A DNA stretch of 64,000 nt from Sorangium cellulosum So0157-2. GTDB lineage: Bacteria > Myxococcota_A > Polyangia > Polyangiales > Polyangiaceae. A model generated the notes under the pieces. The model was not told the origin of the DNA. It saw nothing but the letters and a program-made list of their open reading frames with translations, and made no database searches. Shown piece after piece: positions 34,232 to 42,213 of this stretch; the stretch's first letter is position 1; each line of letters starts with the position of its first letter. Both the position numbers and the translations under genes were made by a program. The DNA lies in contig NC_021658.1 of the NCBI RefSeq assembly GCF_000418325.1, positions 1,364,001 through 1,428,000 on the forward strand, read 5' to 3'.

Positions 34232-35917
34232 ATGAGGCAAAGCGCGAGGATAGGGGCCCTGCTCGTCGCGATGGCGGCGTGCGGCGGCGAAGAGGCGATG
34301 TCCGCGGCCGGCGCCGGAGGCGCCTCGGCGGGCGCGGGCAGCGCCGGCGGGGCCACCGGGCCCGGCGGGGCGAGCGGCGCCGGGGCCGGCGGCGAGGCGC
34401 CGGGCGTCCCGTCCTACGGCCGCTTCGGCGAGCCCAGGACCACCTTCACGTTGCCGGCGCCGGCCCCGGAGGAGGGCGAGCGCCCCGCGATCGCGGTCCC
34501 CGATCTGGCCGAGGCGTTCCCGGAGGTCGACTGGAGCGCGCTCGATCGGCTCTACATCCCGGCCGGCGAGTACCGGAGCATCCTGCTCGGCGGCCTGCCC
34601 GAGCGCAGCGCCGAGCGCCCGCTCGTCATCACGAACCTCGGCGGCCAGGTCAAGGTCGGCGGCGACGCCGCCAATCACCTGTTCGTGCTGAAGGGCGGAA
34701 AGGGCTGGATCCTGACCGGCCGCCACGATCCCGTCTCGAAGACCGGCGACGAGGGGTTCCGCGGGCACGCCGAGGGCGGCTTCGCCCGCAGCCAGGGCAC
34801 CTACGGCATCTTCATCGACGACGCGTTCAGCAAGGAGGGCCTGTCCGGGCTGGCCATCGGCGGCGGCGCGTCGGATTTCGAGCTGGAGGTCATCGAGGTC
34901 GCGCGCGTCGAGTTCGCCGGGGTCATCGCCAAGACCGACGACGACGGGCAGGCCACGATGCGCAACGTGAAGGTCCACGACCTGTACGTGCACGACGTCG
35001 GGTCCGAGGGGATCTATTTCGGCAGCACGCAGGCGCAGCCGCAGCACGCGTTCGAGCGCCTCGAGGTGTACGACAACCGGTTCCTCCGCACCGGCACCGA
35101 GGCGCTTCAGGTCGGCCAGCTCGGGTCGGACTGCGAGATCCACCACAACGTCCTCGGGCCCGGGGCGGTCCGGTGGCGGTCGGCGTTCGATCATTACCAG
35201 GACGGCAACGTGCAGTTCGGCCAGCGCTACGGCAGCTCGACCTTCCACCACAACATCGTGATCGGGACGGGCGACCTCTTCGTCGAGCTGTTCCCGACGC
35301 GCGTGGACCAGGACCCGCGCTCGCCCGGAGACACGATCTCGTTCACGGACAACTACTTCGCCGACACCTCGCTCGGCGGCGTGTACACGCACGCGGTGGA
35401 CACCGGGGCCACGATACGGTTCGAGCGCAACGTGTTCCTGGGGTTCCACTTCAACTACGGCGAGGTGTACCCCGACACGGAGGAGCCGGTGCAGGTCTTC
35501 GGCGTGGGGAGCAACGCGCCAAATCCGCACATCCTCCGGGACAACCGGGTGGACGGGCCCTATCCGTTCATCAAGTGGCTCTTCGACAGCGTGACGGCCG
35601 AGGACAACCCGAACGTCGAGGTGCCGCGGGTGCGGTTCCGCGACTTCATGGCGGGCGCCATCGACGAGAACTCCCGCCGCCTGGAGTGGTGGACCGACCG
35701 CGCGACGCTCAGCCCCGACGCGCGCGCCGTCGTGTACCCGAAGGGCGCCTACGTCCTCCACCAGGGCGCGCTCTACGAGGCGCTCGAGGAGAGCCAGGGC
35801 AAGCAGCCCGACCAGCACCCCGACGCGTGGCGCGCGCTCCCGCCCCCCGCGGACGACGTCCGCCTGCGCGCCGACTCGCCGCACCAGGGCCTCGGCGTCC
35901 GCTGGCCGCCGCCTTGA
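34232..35917 (+). CDS. Right-handed beta-helix lipoprotein with C-terminal chitin-binding-like module
   Basis: 561 residues. Short lipoprotein signal (ALLVAMAAC), Gly/Ala linker, then a parallel beta-helix region (about 90-470) with recurring DNxF/HHNxV steps such as YDNRFLRTGTEALQVGQ, EIHHNVLGPG, FHHNIVIGTGD and FTDNYFAD, as in polysaccharide lyases and inosine/pectate-type helices. The end (YPKGAYVLHQGALYEALEES, then HPDAWRAL) matches a CBM5/12-like carbohydrate-binding module. Suggests cell-surface polysaccharide binding or cleavage; active-site residues cannot be assigned. Confidence 0.8.
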   Translation: MRQSARIGALLVAMAACGGEEAMSAAGAGGASAGAGSAGGATGPGGASGAGAGGEAPGVPSYGRFGEPRTTFTLPAPAPEEGERPAIAVPDLAEAFPEVDWSALDRLYIPAGEYRSILLGGLPERSAERPLVITNLGGQVKVGGDAANHLFVLKGGKGWILTGRHDPVSKTGDEGFRGHAEGGFARSQGTYGIFIDDAFSKEGLSGLAIGGGASDFELEVIEVARVEFAGVIAKTDDDGQATMRNVKVHDLYVHDVGSEGIYFGSTQAQPQHAFERLEVYDNRFLRTGTEALQVGQLGSDCEIHHNVLGPGAVRWRSAFDHYQDGNVQFGQRYGSSTFHHNIVIGTGDLFVELFPTRVDQDPRSPGDTISFTDNYFADTSLGGVYTHAVDTGATIRFERNVFLGFHFNYGEVYPDTEEPVQVFGVGSNAPNPHILRDNRVDGPYPFIKWLFDSVTAEDNPNVEVPRVRFRDFMAGAIDENSRRLEWWTDRATLSPDARAVVYPKGAYVLHQGALYEALEESQGKQPDQHPDAWRALPPPADDVRLRADSPHQGLGVRWPPP

Positions 35918-35945
35918 AGCGAAGCGCGGGCGGATGCCGTCGAGG
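35912..35945. repeat. Dispersed repeat R1, left copy
   Basis: 34 bp beginning CCTTGAAGCGAAGCGCGGGC; it matches 37266-37299 at 31 of 34 positions in the same orientation. A partial copy (CTTGAAGCGTAGCGCG) begins at about 36181. The copies bracket the AT-richer island. Confidence 0.6.
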
Positions 35946-36103
35946 AGGACGACGAGCCCGAGGCAGCGCTCTGTGCCTCCGCCGTCTCGGGGCGAGAGCC
36001 GCGCCACACGTCGTCGCCCCGCAATGGCTCCGCGGGCTCTCGCGGTCTCCTCCGAGCGCGCTCGCGTACGACAAGCCGCTGTGCGCTGCGCTCGATGGCT
36101 TCA

Positions 36104-36149
36104 CCTTGCACGCAGCGACGCGCGCCGGCGCGCGCCATGCCGTGGCGGC
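36104..36149. repeat. Dispersed repeat R2, left copy
   Basis: Begins CCTTGCACGCAGCGACGCGC; nearly identical over about 45 bp to 37194-37238, same orientation. Lies at the left edge of the AT-richer island. Confidence 0.6.
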
Positions 36150-36209
36150 CTGGTGAGATCGCAATGATAGGGCGGGTTGGCTTGAAGCGTAGCGCGTCCT
36201 ATAAAGTCG

Positions 36210-36551
36210 CTATGTTTTCCTTCGAAGCTCCAACTCTTTGAGCTCTGCTTGGATCTGGGTCGTGATCTTTTCAGAATAACAATAGTTCTCGTCTGATAGT
36301 ATTTTATGAGTAGCCTTTATGGCCAACTCTAGATCGCTATCAAGGTGTTCGATGGGCCAAACGTAGACGCGGCAGAACTGCAAGGCGCAGTAAACCGCGG
36401 CCCTTAGTAAAGCAGTGTTCTCGCCGCAGTCGTCTTCCTGTTCGCAAAGAAGCAGGGTCGCCCTTATTTGGTCGGGGAAGTGCGTGCGATGCATCAGATT
36501 GGCGAACCAATCGGATGCTCTGTCGTTGTCCCAGGGATTGTCGCCCCACAT
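36210..36551 (-). CDS. DUF4259-like protein, possible immunity protein
   Basis: 113 residues, clearly lower in GC than its surroundings and with codons unusual for the window. The start WGDNPWDNDRASDWFANLM matches the DUF4259 opening (WGxxxFDNDxAxDFxxxL). Acidic helices follow. Its ATG is 2 nt after the stop of the upstream fragment, so the pair is coupled. DUF4259 genes are often found next to polymorphic toxins, and an immunity role is inferred from size, coupling and foreign composition. Not demonstrated. Confidence 0.65.
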   Translation of the reverse strand: MWGDNPWDNDRASDWFANLMHRTHFPDQIRATLLLCEQEDDCGENTALLRAAVYCALQFCRVYVWPIEHLDSDLELAIKATHKILSDENYCYSEKITTQIQAELKELELRRKT

Positions 36552-36553
36552 CG

Positions 36554-37060
36554 TCAGGCCGCGAGACGTTCGAGGTCTTTGAAAAGATCATCCGCGGAGA
36601 TCTTGATTCCCTCCCTGAATTGCTTGGGGATCTTCTTGTGGCAGCGTTCATACCAGTCATAGAAAGTGGTTTTGATGTCGGGTATGTTCAAGCTGGCTAC
36701 GCGGAGCTCTGCCATGTCTGGGTATTTCTTGGCAAGGTAGAGGAATATGTCCAGGTGCACCAGCAGCGGCTGAGCTGCCCTGTCAGCCGTTCTCATCCAC
36801 GCTGTGATTTGCTTGATTTGTTCGATTGCTAAATTGAAATAACGCGCGGGTTCCAGGTCTGCCGATTCATTGCCTTCAGGTGCTGCGCTGAAAAATCTCA
36901 TGATTGGAATTGCTTCTGTATGATCGGTGATCTTGCCGTCTTGCGCGTGCTCGGTGGCTCTTGCTGGCGCGCAGTGCTCAGCAATTCTGTCATAGATCCA
37001 TTTGTTGTCTTTTACAAGCAGGACGCGGTCTCTGCCCGTCGTGTCTGGGCCGACGCCCGT
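36554..37060 (-). pseudogene. 5'-truncated gene upstream of DUF4259 gene
   Basis: About 165 residues read well as a low-GC soluble helical protein: VLLVKDNKWIYDRIAEHC near the break, then EQIKQITAWMRTADRAAQPL, HLDIFLYLAKKYPDMAELR and KTTFYDWYERCHKKIPKQF, ending DLFKDLERLAA. Upstream of about 37060 the same frame turns abruptly into GC-rich Arg/Pro/Ala antisense-like sequence with no credible start, so the 5' end looks lost. An internal ATG at 36901 could express the last 115 residues. Domain not recognised; it may be a toxin or a paired antitoxin. Confidence 0.5.
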
Positions 37061-37193
37061 GTGCCACGGCGGCGAACCTGATCGAGGACGTCCTGCCCGA
37101 GGTAGCGCTCCGGAAGTGGGTGTTGACGATTCCGTTTCCGTGGCGGCGCAGGCTCGCCCAGGACGGGGCGTTGTTCGGCGTGCGGGCCCGCAT

Positions 37194-37238
37194 CCTTGCA
37201 CGCAGCGACGCGCGCCGGTGCGCACCATGCCGCGGCGA
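37194..37238. repeat. Dispersed repeat R2, right copy
   Basis: Matches 36104-36149 with few substitutions (GGTGCGCACC for GGCGCGCGCC). Here R2 precedes R1, the reverse of the left-hand order. Confidence 0.6.
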
Positions 37239-37265
37239 GGGAGGCGCTGCTGCAACCCGGGGCCC

Positions 37266-37299
37266 CCTTGAAGCGAAGCGCGGGCCCATGCCGCCGAGG
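37266..37299. repeat. Dispersed repeat R1, right copy
   Basis: Matches 35912-35945 at 31 of 34 positions, same orientation, 27 bp after the right R2 copy. No ORF is associated. Confidence 0.6.
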
Positions 37300-37397
37300 G
37301 CGGCCGGGCGTCGAGGCTCCGTGATCCCTCGACGAGGTGCTCGAAGACCGCTATTCTCTCCCTCCGCCTGCGTCGAAGGCAGGCCCGAGGTGTAAGG

Positions 37398-37424
37398 ATG
37401 GATACAGCCCAGTCAGACGAGTGA
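37398..37424 (+). CDS. Eight-codon leader ORF upstream of phenicol exporter
   Basis: ATG followed by codons for DTAQSDE and a TGA. GAGGTG lies 5 nt before the ATG, one of the better Shine-Dalgarno sequences in the region. The stop codon is immediately followed by a perfect 11-bp hairpin. Short leader peptides on which chloramphenicol-bound ribosomes stall control cmlA and cat genes by translation attenuation; this ORF has the right size and position, but the peptide sequence is not that of known leaders. Confidence 0.55.
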   Translation: MDTAQSDE

Positions 37425-37456
37425 GCCGCAGCAACCCCTGAAATCGTTGCTGCGGC
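37425..37456 (+). promoter_or_regulatory. Perfect 11-bp stem-loop after leader ORF
   Basis: GCCGCAGCAAC, loop CCCTGAAATC, GTTGCTGCGGC. The stem begins at the base after the leader stop, so a ribosome stalled on the leader would cover or melt its 5' arm. No T tract follows, which argues against an ordinary terminator. 82 nt separate it from the exporter start. Confidence 0.6.
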
Positions 37457-37538
37457 TATCTGCTCTCGATCGTCCGACGAGCGCCGTCCTGGAGGCAGAT
37501 CGCCGCCGAATGTCCACCATTTGCGCGGGTGTATCGTC

Positions 37539-38771
37539 GTGCCTCGAAATCGTTCAACCCATTGGAATCTCTCGCTGTCCGCAGCGCTGCTGCTGATGGC
37601 CCCGTTCGACCTCCTGGCCTCGCTGGCCATGGATGTCTATCTGCCGGTGGTGCCGAGCATGCCAGGCATCCTCGGCACGTCGCCGTCGGTCGTTCAGCTG
37701 ACGTTGAGCCTCTACATGGTCGTCCTGGGCGCCGGACAGCTCGTGTTCGGGCCCATCTCGGACCGGGTGGGCCGGCGGCCGGTCCTGCTCGGCGGCGCCG
37801 TCCTGTTTGCCGCCGCGTCGTACCTGCTCGCGGGCGCCGAGTCCGCCGCGGCGTTCGTCGCCCTCCGCGTCGTCCAGGCGCTGGGCGCGGCCGCGGCGCT
37901 GGTCGCGACCTTCGCGACGGTGCGGGACGTCTACGCGGAGCGCGCCGAGGGGGCGGTGATCTACAGCCTGTTCGGTTCGATGCTGGCGTTCGTGCCTGCG
38001 CTCGGGCCCGTGATCGGCGCGCTGCTCGCGGACCACCTCGGCTGGCGGGCGATCTTCGTCGCGCTCGGCGCCGCCGCCACCGCGGCCGCGCTGAACGCGG
38101 CGCCGAGGTGGCGCGAGACCCGGCCGGTGAACGCGTCGAGGCCGCGCGCCGCGTTCGGCGAGATCCTGACGGACGCCTCGTTCTGGACCTACACGCTCGG
38201 CTTCAGCGCGGCCATGGGCGCGTTCTTCGTCTTCTTCTCGACGGTGTCGCGCGTCCTGATCGATCGGGCAGGCTTCTCGCAGCTCACCTTCAGCCTCCTG
38301 TTTGCCACCGTCGCGCTCGTCATGATCGCGACGACCCGGTTCGCGAAGCGGTTCGTCGCGCGGTGGGGGAGGGCCGGGAGCCTCGTCCGCGGGATGGGGA
38401 TGCTGCTCCTCGGAGCCGCGCTGCTGGCCGTCGGGCAGGGGATCGCCGCCCCGTCGTTCTGGACCTTCGTCCCGCCCATGTGGATCATCGCGATCGGCAT
38501 CGTCTTCGCGAATTCGGTGGCGGCCAACGGTGCGCTCCAGCGCTTCGGTCACGTCGCCGGCACCGCGACCGCGCTCTACTACTGCATCGAGAGCCTCGTC
38601 GTGGGGATCGTCGGAACGACGCTCGTCGTCCTGCTGCCCGGGGACACGGCATGGCCGCTCTCGGCCTATTGCACGCTCATGGCCGTGGTCGTGCTGGGCC
38701 TCGTCCGGCGCGTGGAGAGGTCCCCGGCGGCCGCCGTCTCGCCGGATCCGGCGCGCGCTCGCGAGACGTAA
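37539..38771 (+). CDS. cml: CmlA/FloR-family chloramphenicol/florfenicol exporter
   Basis: 410 residues, 12 membrane helices, DHA1-type MFS. LLLMAPFDLLASLAMDVYLP, VQLTLSLYMVVLGAGQLVFG, SDRVGRRPVLLGG, LVATFATVRDVYAERAEG and VIYSLFGSMLAFVPALGP follow CmlA/FloR almost word for word. GTG 37539 is chosen because it gives the same N-terminal length as FloR (404 residues); a TTG at 37521 is in frame. The protein pumps phenicols out with protons. GC matches the host, so it is not a recent cassette capture. Preceded by a leader ORF and hairpin. Confidence 0.9.
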   Translation: MPRNRSTHWNLSLSAALLLMAPFDLLASLAMDVYLPVVPSMPGILGTSPSVVQLTLSLYMVVLGAGQLVFGPISDRVGRRPVLLGGAVLFAAASYLLAGAESAAAFVALRVVQALGAAAALVATFATVRDVYAERAEGAVIYSLFGSMLAFVPALGPVIGALLADHLGWRAIFVALGAAATAAALNAAPRWRETRPVNASRPRAAFGEILTDASFWTYTLGFSAAMGAFFVFFSTVSRVLIDRAGFSQLTFSLLFATVALVMIATTRFAKRFVARWGRAGSLVRGMGMLLLGAALLAVGQGIAAPSFWTFVPPMWIIAIGIVFANSVAANGALQRFGHVAGTATALYYCIESLVVGIVGTTLVVLLPGDTAWPLSAYCTLMAVVVLGLVRRVERSPAAAVSPDPARARET

Positions 38772-38898
38772 GGTGCTTCGCCAGCGGGGGGAGGAGCCTC
38801 TCCTCTTCCCGCTCCAGCCGGACCCCATCGAAAACCTCGTCGATCGGACCGAAAGCCCCGCCCTTCAGGGGCTCGGCGCGCCGAGCTACGACGGGGAC

Positions 38899-39963
38899 AT
38901 GGCGACCGAGACCGACGACCCGCGGCTCACGCGACGCGCGTGGCTTCAGGCGAGCGCGGCGCTCGGCACCGCCCTGGCCGTCCCGGGCTGCGCATCGGGT
39001 TGCGGAGCTTCGCGACCATCATCCTCTGCGAGGAAAGCCAACATGTCATACGACGTCGTCATCGTGGGAGGCGGCCCCGCCGGGCTCTCCGCCGCGCTGG
39101 CCCTCGGCCGCGCGCGCAAGCGTGTCCTGCTCTGCGATGCGGGGGCTCGCAGGAACGCGGCCGCGGAGCACATCCACAACTTCGTCACGCGCGACGGGAC
39201 GCCGCCGGACGAGCTCCGGGCGATCGGCCGCCGAGAGCTCGCGGCGTACCCGAGCGTGGAGGCGCGCGATCTCCGGATAGAGGCCATCGCGGGAGCGCGA
39301 GGCGCATTCCAGATCACCTCGGCGGCGGGCACCGTCGAGGCCCGCCGGGTCCTCCTCTGCACCGGGCTGATCGACGAGCCGCTCGCCATCGAGGGGTTCC
39401 GCGAGCTGTGGGGTCGTTCGATCCTTCAATGCCCCTACTGCCACGGATGGGAGGTCCAGGACCGGAGGTGGGGCTACCTGGCGCGAGGGGCACAGTCGCT
39501 CCATTTCCCGCTCCTCTTGCGTGGATGGACGCGAGACGTCGTGGTCTTCACGAGCGGAGCGTTCGACGTCCCGGCGGACGTCCAGGCCCGCTTCAGCGCC
39601 GCGGGGGTCCGCGTCGAAGCGCGGCCCGTAGCGCGCCTCGTCGCGCGCGAGGATCGGCTGGAGAGCGTCGAGCTCTCGGACGGCGCGACGATCTCCTGCG
39701 AGGTGCTGTTCGCCCATCCACCGCAACGCCAGGTGGGCCTGGTCCGGGCGCTGGGCGTGGCCCTCGACGACGACGGCTTCGTGCGGGTCGACCCGGTGAG
39801 CCGCGAGACGTCCGTGCCCGGTGTTTATGCGGGCGGGGATCTCGTGTCACGAATGCAAGGGGCGATCCTCGCGGCAGCGTCCGGGATGCAGGCCGCGGCG
39901 ATGCTCAACCACGAGCTCACGGTCGAGCTGGCGACCGGCGGCGGGCCATCAGGGCGGGAATGA
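38899..39963 (+). CDS. Thioredoxin-reductase-like FAD oxidoreductase with Tat-like signal
   Basis: 354 residues from ATG 38899 (GGGGAC upstream). N-terminus TRRAWLQASAALGTALAVPG is a twin-arginine signal followed by a Cys that could be lipidated. The enzyme part starts SYDVVIVGGGPAGLSAALALG (FAD), has CPYCHGWE (CxxC redox pair in the NAD(P) domain), and ends GVYAGGDLVSRMQGAILAAA (FAD). Related cytoplasmic enzymes include thioredoxin reductases and dithiol oxidases such as GliT. An internal ATG at 39043 would yield a cytoplasmic form without the signal. 127 nt after the phenicol exporter. Confidence 0.8.
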   Translation: MATETDDPRLTRRAWLQASAALGTALAVPGCASGCGASRPSSSARKANMSYDVVIVGGGPAGLSAALALGRARKRVLLCDAGARRNAAAEHIHNFVTRDGTPPDELRAIGRRELAAYPSVEARDLRIEAIAGARGAFQITSAAGTVEARRVLLCTGLIDEPLAIEGFRELWGRSILQCPYCHGWEVQDRRWGYLARGAQSLHFPLLLRGWTRDVVVFTSGAFDVPADVQARFSAAGVRVEARPVARLVAREDRLESVELSDGATISCEVLFAHPPQRQVGLVRALGVALDDDGFVRVDPVSRETSVPGVYAGGDLVSRMQGAILAAASGMQAAAMLNHELTVELATGGGPSGRE

Positions 39964-40014
39964 AGGGTCCCCATGCTCGCCCGGATGGCCCGCGAGGTCG
40001 GGGCCCGCGGCCGA

Positions 40015-41478
40015 TCAGCGGCCGAGGAAGTTCATGAGCCAGCTCATGGCCGGCCGCATGGTGCCGTTCGAGTGCTGGATGCCCGTGTTGTCCCGCCAGG
40101 TGGCGCCGACGATGTAACCCCACAGCGTGATGCCCTTCACGGAGGGGTGGTTCCAGAACATCGTGAACTGCTCCTCCATCACCCGCTTCTGCTGGTTGTC
40201 GTCCGCGATGCCGATGTCGTACTCGGTGATGTACACGGGCTTGCCCAGCGAGGCGAGCTTGCCGATGTACCCCTTCACGGTGTTCGCGTTGATCTTGTAG
40301 GCGTCGTGGGCCTGCGCGCCGAGCGCGTCGACGGGGGCGCCCGCGTTGATCACCGCCCGCGCGATCCGCATGACGTTCTGGTGATCGTTCTCGTACTCGA
40401 TGTTGTTGTAGTCGTTGAGGATCAGGACCGCGCCCGGGCAGAACTCGCGCGCCCACTTGAAGGAGTTGACGATCCAGTCGTAGCCGCTGGCGCCGTCGCC
40501 GCCGATGCCGTTCTTGTAGGAAGGCGTGGTGTGGGGCGGCGGCTCGTTGACCACGTCGATGTACTTCGTGTCGGGGTAACGCGCGCAGAACGCCCGCATC
40601 CAGTCCCTCACGGCCGCCTGCTGATCCGCGCCGGACAGGCCCGCGAGCCAGCTGGGTTGCTGGGCGCCCCACACGAACACGTGGTGCTTGAAGATGATCT
40701 TGTTGTCCTTCGCGTACTTGTAGATCGCGTCCAGCCTGCTCCAGTCGCGCGAGCCGCGGGACCTCTCGACCTCGCCCCACTTGCCCTCGTTCTCGGGCGT
40801 GATCTGGTTCCAGTAGTTCGCGAAGCCGTTGCGCACGGAGCCGCTCGTCGTGATGTTGCCCACGAACTTCCCGGTGGTGCCGCCGCCGCCGCCGCCGCCG
40901 CCCCCGCCGCCCGAGCCGCCCGAGCCGCCGGCGCCGCCCGAGCCGCCCGCGCCGCCGGAGCCGCCCGTGCCGCTGCTCGACGACGAGCTCGACGCGGAGC
41001 TCGACGACGAGCTCGAGCTGCTGCTCGACGACGAGGCGGTCGTGCCGGTGCCCGTGCCCCCATTGCCGTTGACCGAGACGATCGTCGGCATCCCGGTGCC
41101 GTTCGCGCAGAACCCGAACGACGTCGACTGGCCCGCGGCCAGCGCCCCGTTGTAGCTCTCGTTGGTGACGGTCAGCTGCCCGCCCGAGGCCGAGGAGCGC
41201 CCGTTCCACAGGTTGGCCAACGTCGCGCCGTTGAGCCCGACGACCAGGCCCCAGGAGGTGGACCGGCCGGTGCTCGTGTTCGTCACCGTCACGTTCGCGC
41301 AGTAGCCGCTGCCCCACTGCGACTGGAGCGCGAGATCCGCCTTCATCGTGTTGTCCGCGCTGCTCGCCGCGGACTCGAACGCCTCGCTGTCCTCGAGGTC
41401 AACAGGCTCGACGGCGCAGGCGAGCAGGCCGCACGCGAAGGAGAGGGACACAGGGCCAAGCAAGCGATCGATACGCAT
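40015..41478 (-). CDS. CBM2 and GH10 endo-1,4-beta-xylanase lipoprotein
   Basis: 487 residues. Lipobox SFACGLLAC, a CBM2-type cellulose/xylan-binding domain (about 45-135: WGSGYCANVTVTNTST, GLNGATLANLWNG, FGFCANG with its disulfide), a Ser- then Gly-rich linker, and a GH10 barrel (about 205-487). Acid/base Glu is in IDVVNEPPP (about 312) and the nucleophile in VYITEYDIG (about 419); HHVFVWGAQQPSWL and WGYIVGATW line the glycone sites. It cleaves xylan internally. GGAGA precedes the ATG at 41478. Convergent with the FAD enzyme. Confidence 0.95.
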   Translation of the reverse strand: MRIDRLLGPVSLSFACGLLACAVEPVDLEDSEAFESAASSADNTMKADLALQSQWGSGYCANVTVTNTSTGRSTSWGLVVGLNGATLANLWNGRSSASGGQLTVTNESYNGALAAGQSTSFGFCANGTGMPTIVSVNGNGGTGTGTTASSSSSSSSSSSSSASSSSSSSGTGGSGGAGGSGGAGGSGGSGGGGGGGGGGGTTGKFVGNITTSGSVRNGFANYWNQITPENEGKWGEVERSRGSRDWSRLDAIYKYAKDNKIIFKHHVFVWGAQQPSWLAGLSGADQQAAVRDWMRAFCARYPDTKYIDVVNEPPPHTTPSYKNGIGGDGASGYDWIVNSFKWAREFCPGAVLILNDYNNIEYENDHQNVMRIARAVINAGAPVDALGAQAHDAYKINANTVKGYIGKLASLGKPVYITEYDIGIADDNQQKRVMEEQFTMFWNHPSVKGITLWGYIVGATWRDNTGIQHSNGTMRPAMSWLMNFLGR

Positions 41479-41765
41479 CAAGGTTCTCCATGATCCGGAC
41501 GGACGGGTCTCAGGCTTCTGTTCAAGATGGACAAGTAAACCAGAAGCGCCTGCGAGCCTGCCGCCCATGGACCGGGGCAGTATGATTCCCGGCCAAAGCT
41601 TGTTCATCACGACCGCGTGCACCCATTTGCACTGGTCGTATGCCCGGTCACACCGTGGCTGTCGAGGTGAGTCTTGCGCGGACATGCCCGGTGCGAGATG
41701 GGCCCGAGCATGTCATGAGATTAAAGCACGCAAGCGCGCGCCGGAGTCAAGCGTCTTTCAACGAT

Positions 41766-41860
41766 TTGTCGTACAGCCATGTTGAAGTTGCGTGAGTTTG
41801 GGTGGAAGGAGCGCCAATGTCTACGTGCAGCCGATTTTGCCGTACAGCCATGTTGCATTG
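41766..41860. repeat. Pair of ~25-bp direct repeats
   Basis: CGTACAGCCATGTTG occurs at 41770-41784 and 41841-41855, with flanks TTTG(T/C) and a trailing TTG conserved. Spacing 71 bp. No matching mobile-element ORF is seen. Confidence 0.55.
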
Positions 41861-41954
41861 ACGGGCTCTCGACGGAACGAGGGGCGCGCTGTCCGCCCTC
41901 CCGGAAAAGCGATGATGGTTCGATGGTTCGGCGAAAATCGATTCATGGGAAGAG

Positions 41955-42035
41955 GACCGCAAGGGCGCAAGGGACGCGAGGGGAAGAGAAGAATAAAAGT
42001 CTCTGTCTCGTTGCGCCTCTTGCGCCCTTGCGGTC
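41955..42035. repeat. 17-bp perfect inverted repeat, possible MITE or hairpin
   Basis: GACCGCAAGGGCGCAAG (41955-41971) and its exact complement at 42019-42035, separated by 47 bp. Purine-rich left arm and pyrimidine-rich right flank extend the symmetry imperfectly. Could be a small non-autonomous element or a long-loop RNA hairpin. Confidence 0.55.
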
Positions 42036-42213
42036 TCTCCTCTCGCTGCGTGCCGTGCTCTTCTGGCTTGCCCCTCGGCGGATCCGGCGTCGAGATCTCC
42101 ACGGCTCGCCGCAGCGTGATGGGCTCCCGACATCAACCTCGCGACGACAGCCCTCGACGTTGCGCCGTCCTCTCACGAGGTGTATGACGAGCCGCGACGA
42201 CGAAAGGTGACCG

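Larger units (their letters stand above)
41479..42213. other. 735-bp intergenic region with direct and inverted repeats
   Basis: Between divergent xylanase and ECF sigma genes. Composition falls to AT-richer stretches near 41740-41880. Open frames are short and overlap on both strands with no coding bias. It holds the direct repeats and the inverted repeat described separately. Confidence 0.5.

Noticed and set aside
36181..36210. Insertion-sequence end
   Set aside because: Only a partial R1 match; no transposase, terminal inverted repeat or target duplication was found around the AT-rich island.
37061..37630. Full 358-codon form of the gene upstream of DUF4259
   Set aside because: The first about 190 codons are GC-rich antisense-like sequence crossing the R1/R2 repeats, the leader hairpin and the exporter start.
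41779..42213. Several overlapping 90-140-codon ORFs on both strands
   Set aside because: Equal openness in several frames, no Shine-Dalgarno sequence, Arg/Ser/Cys-rich translations.
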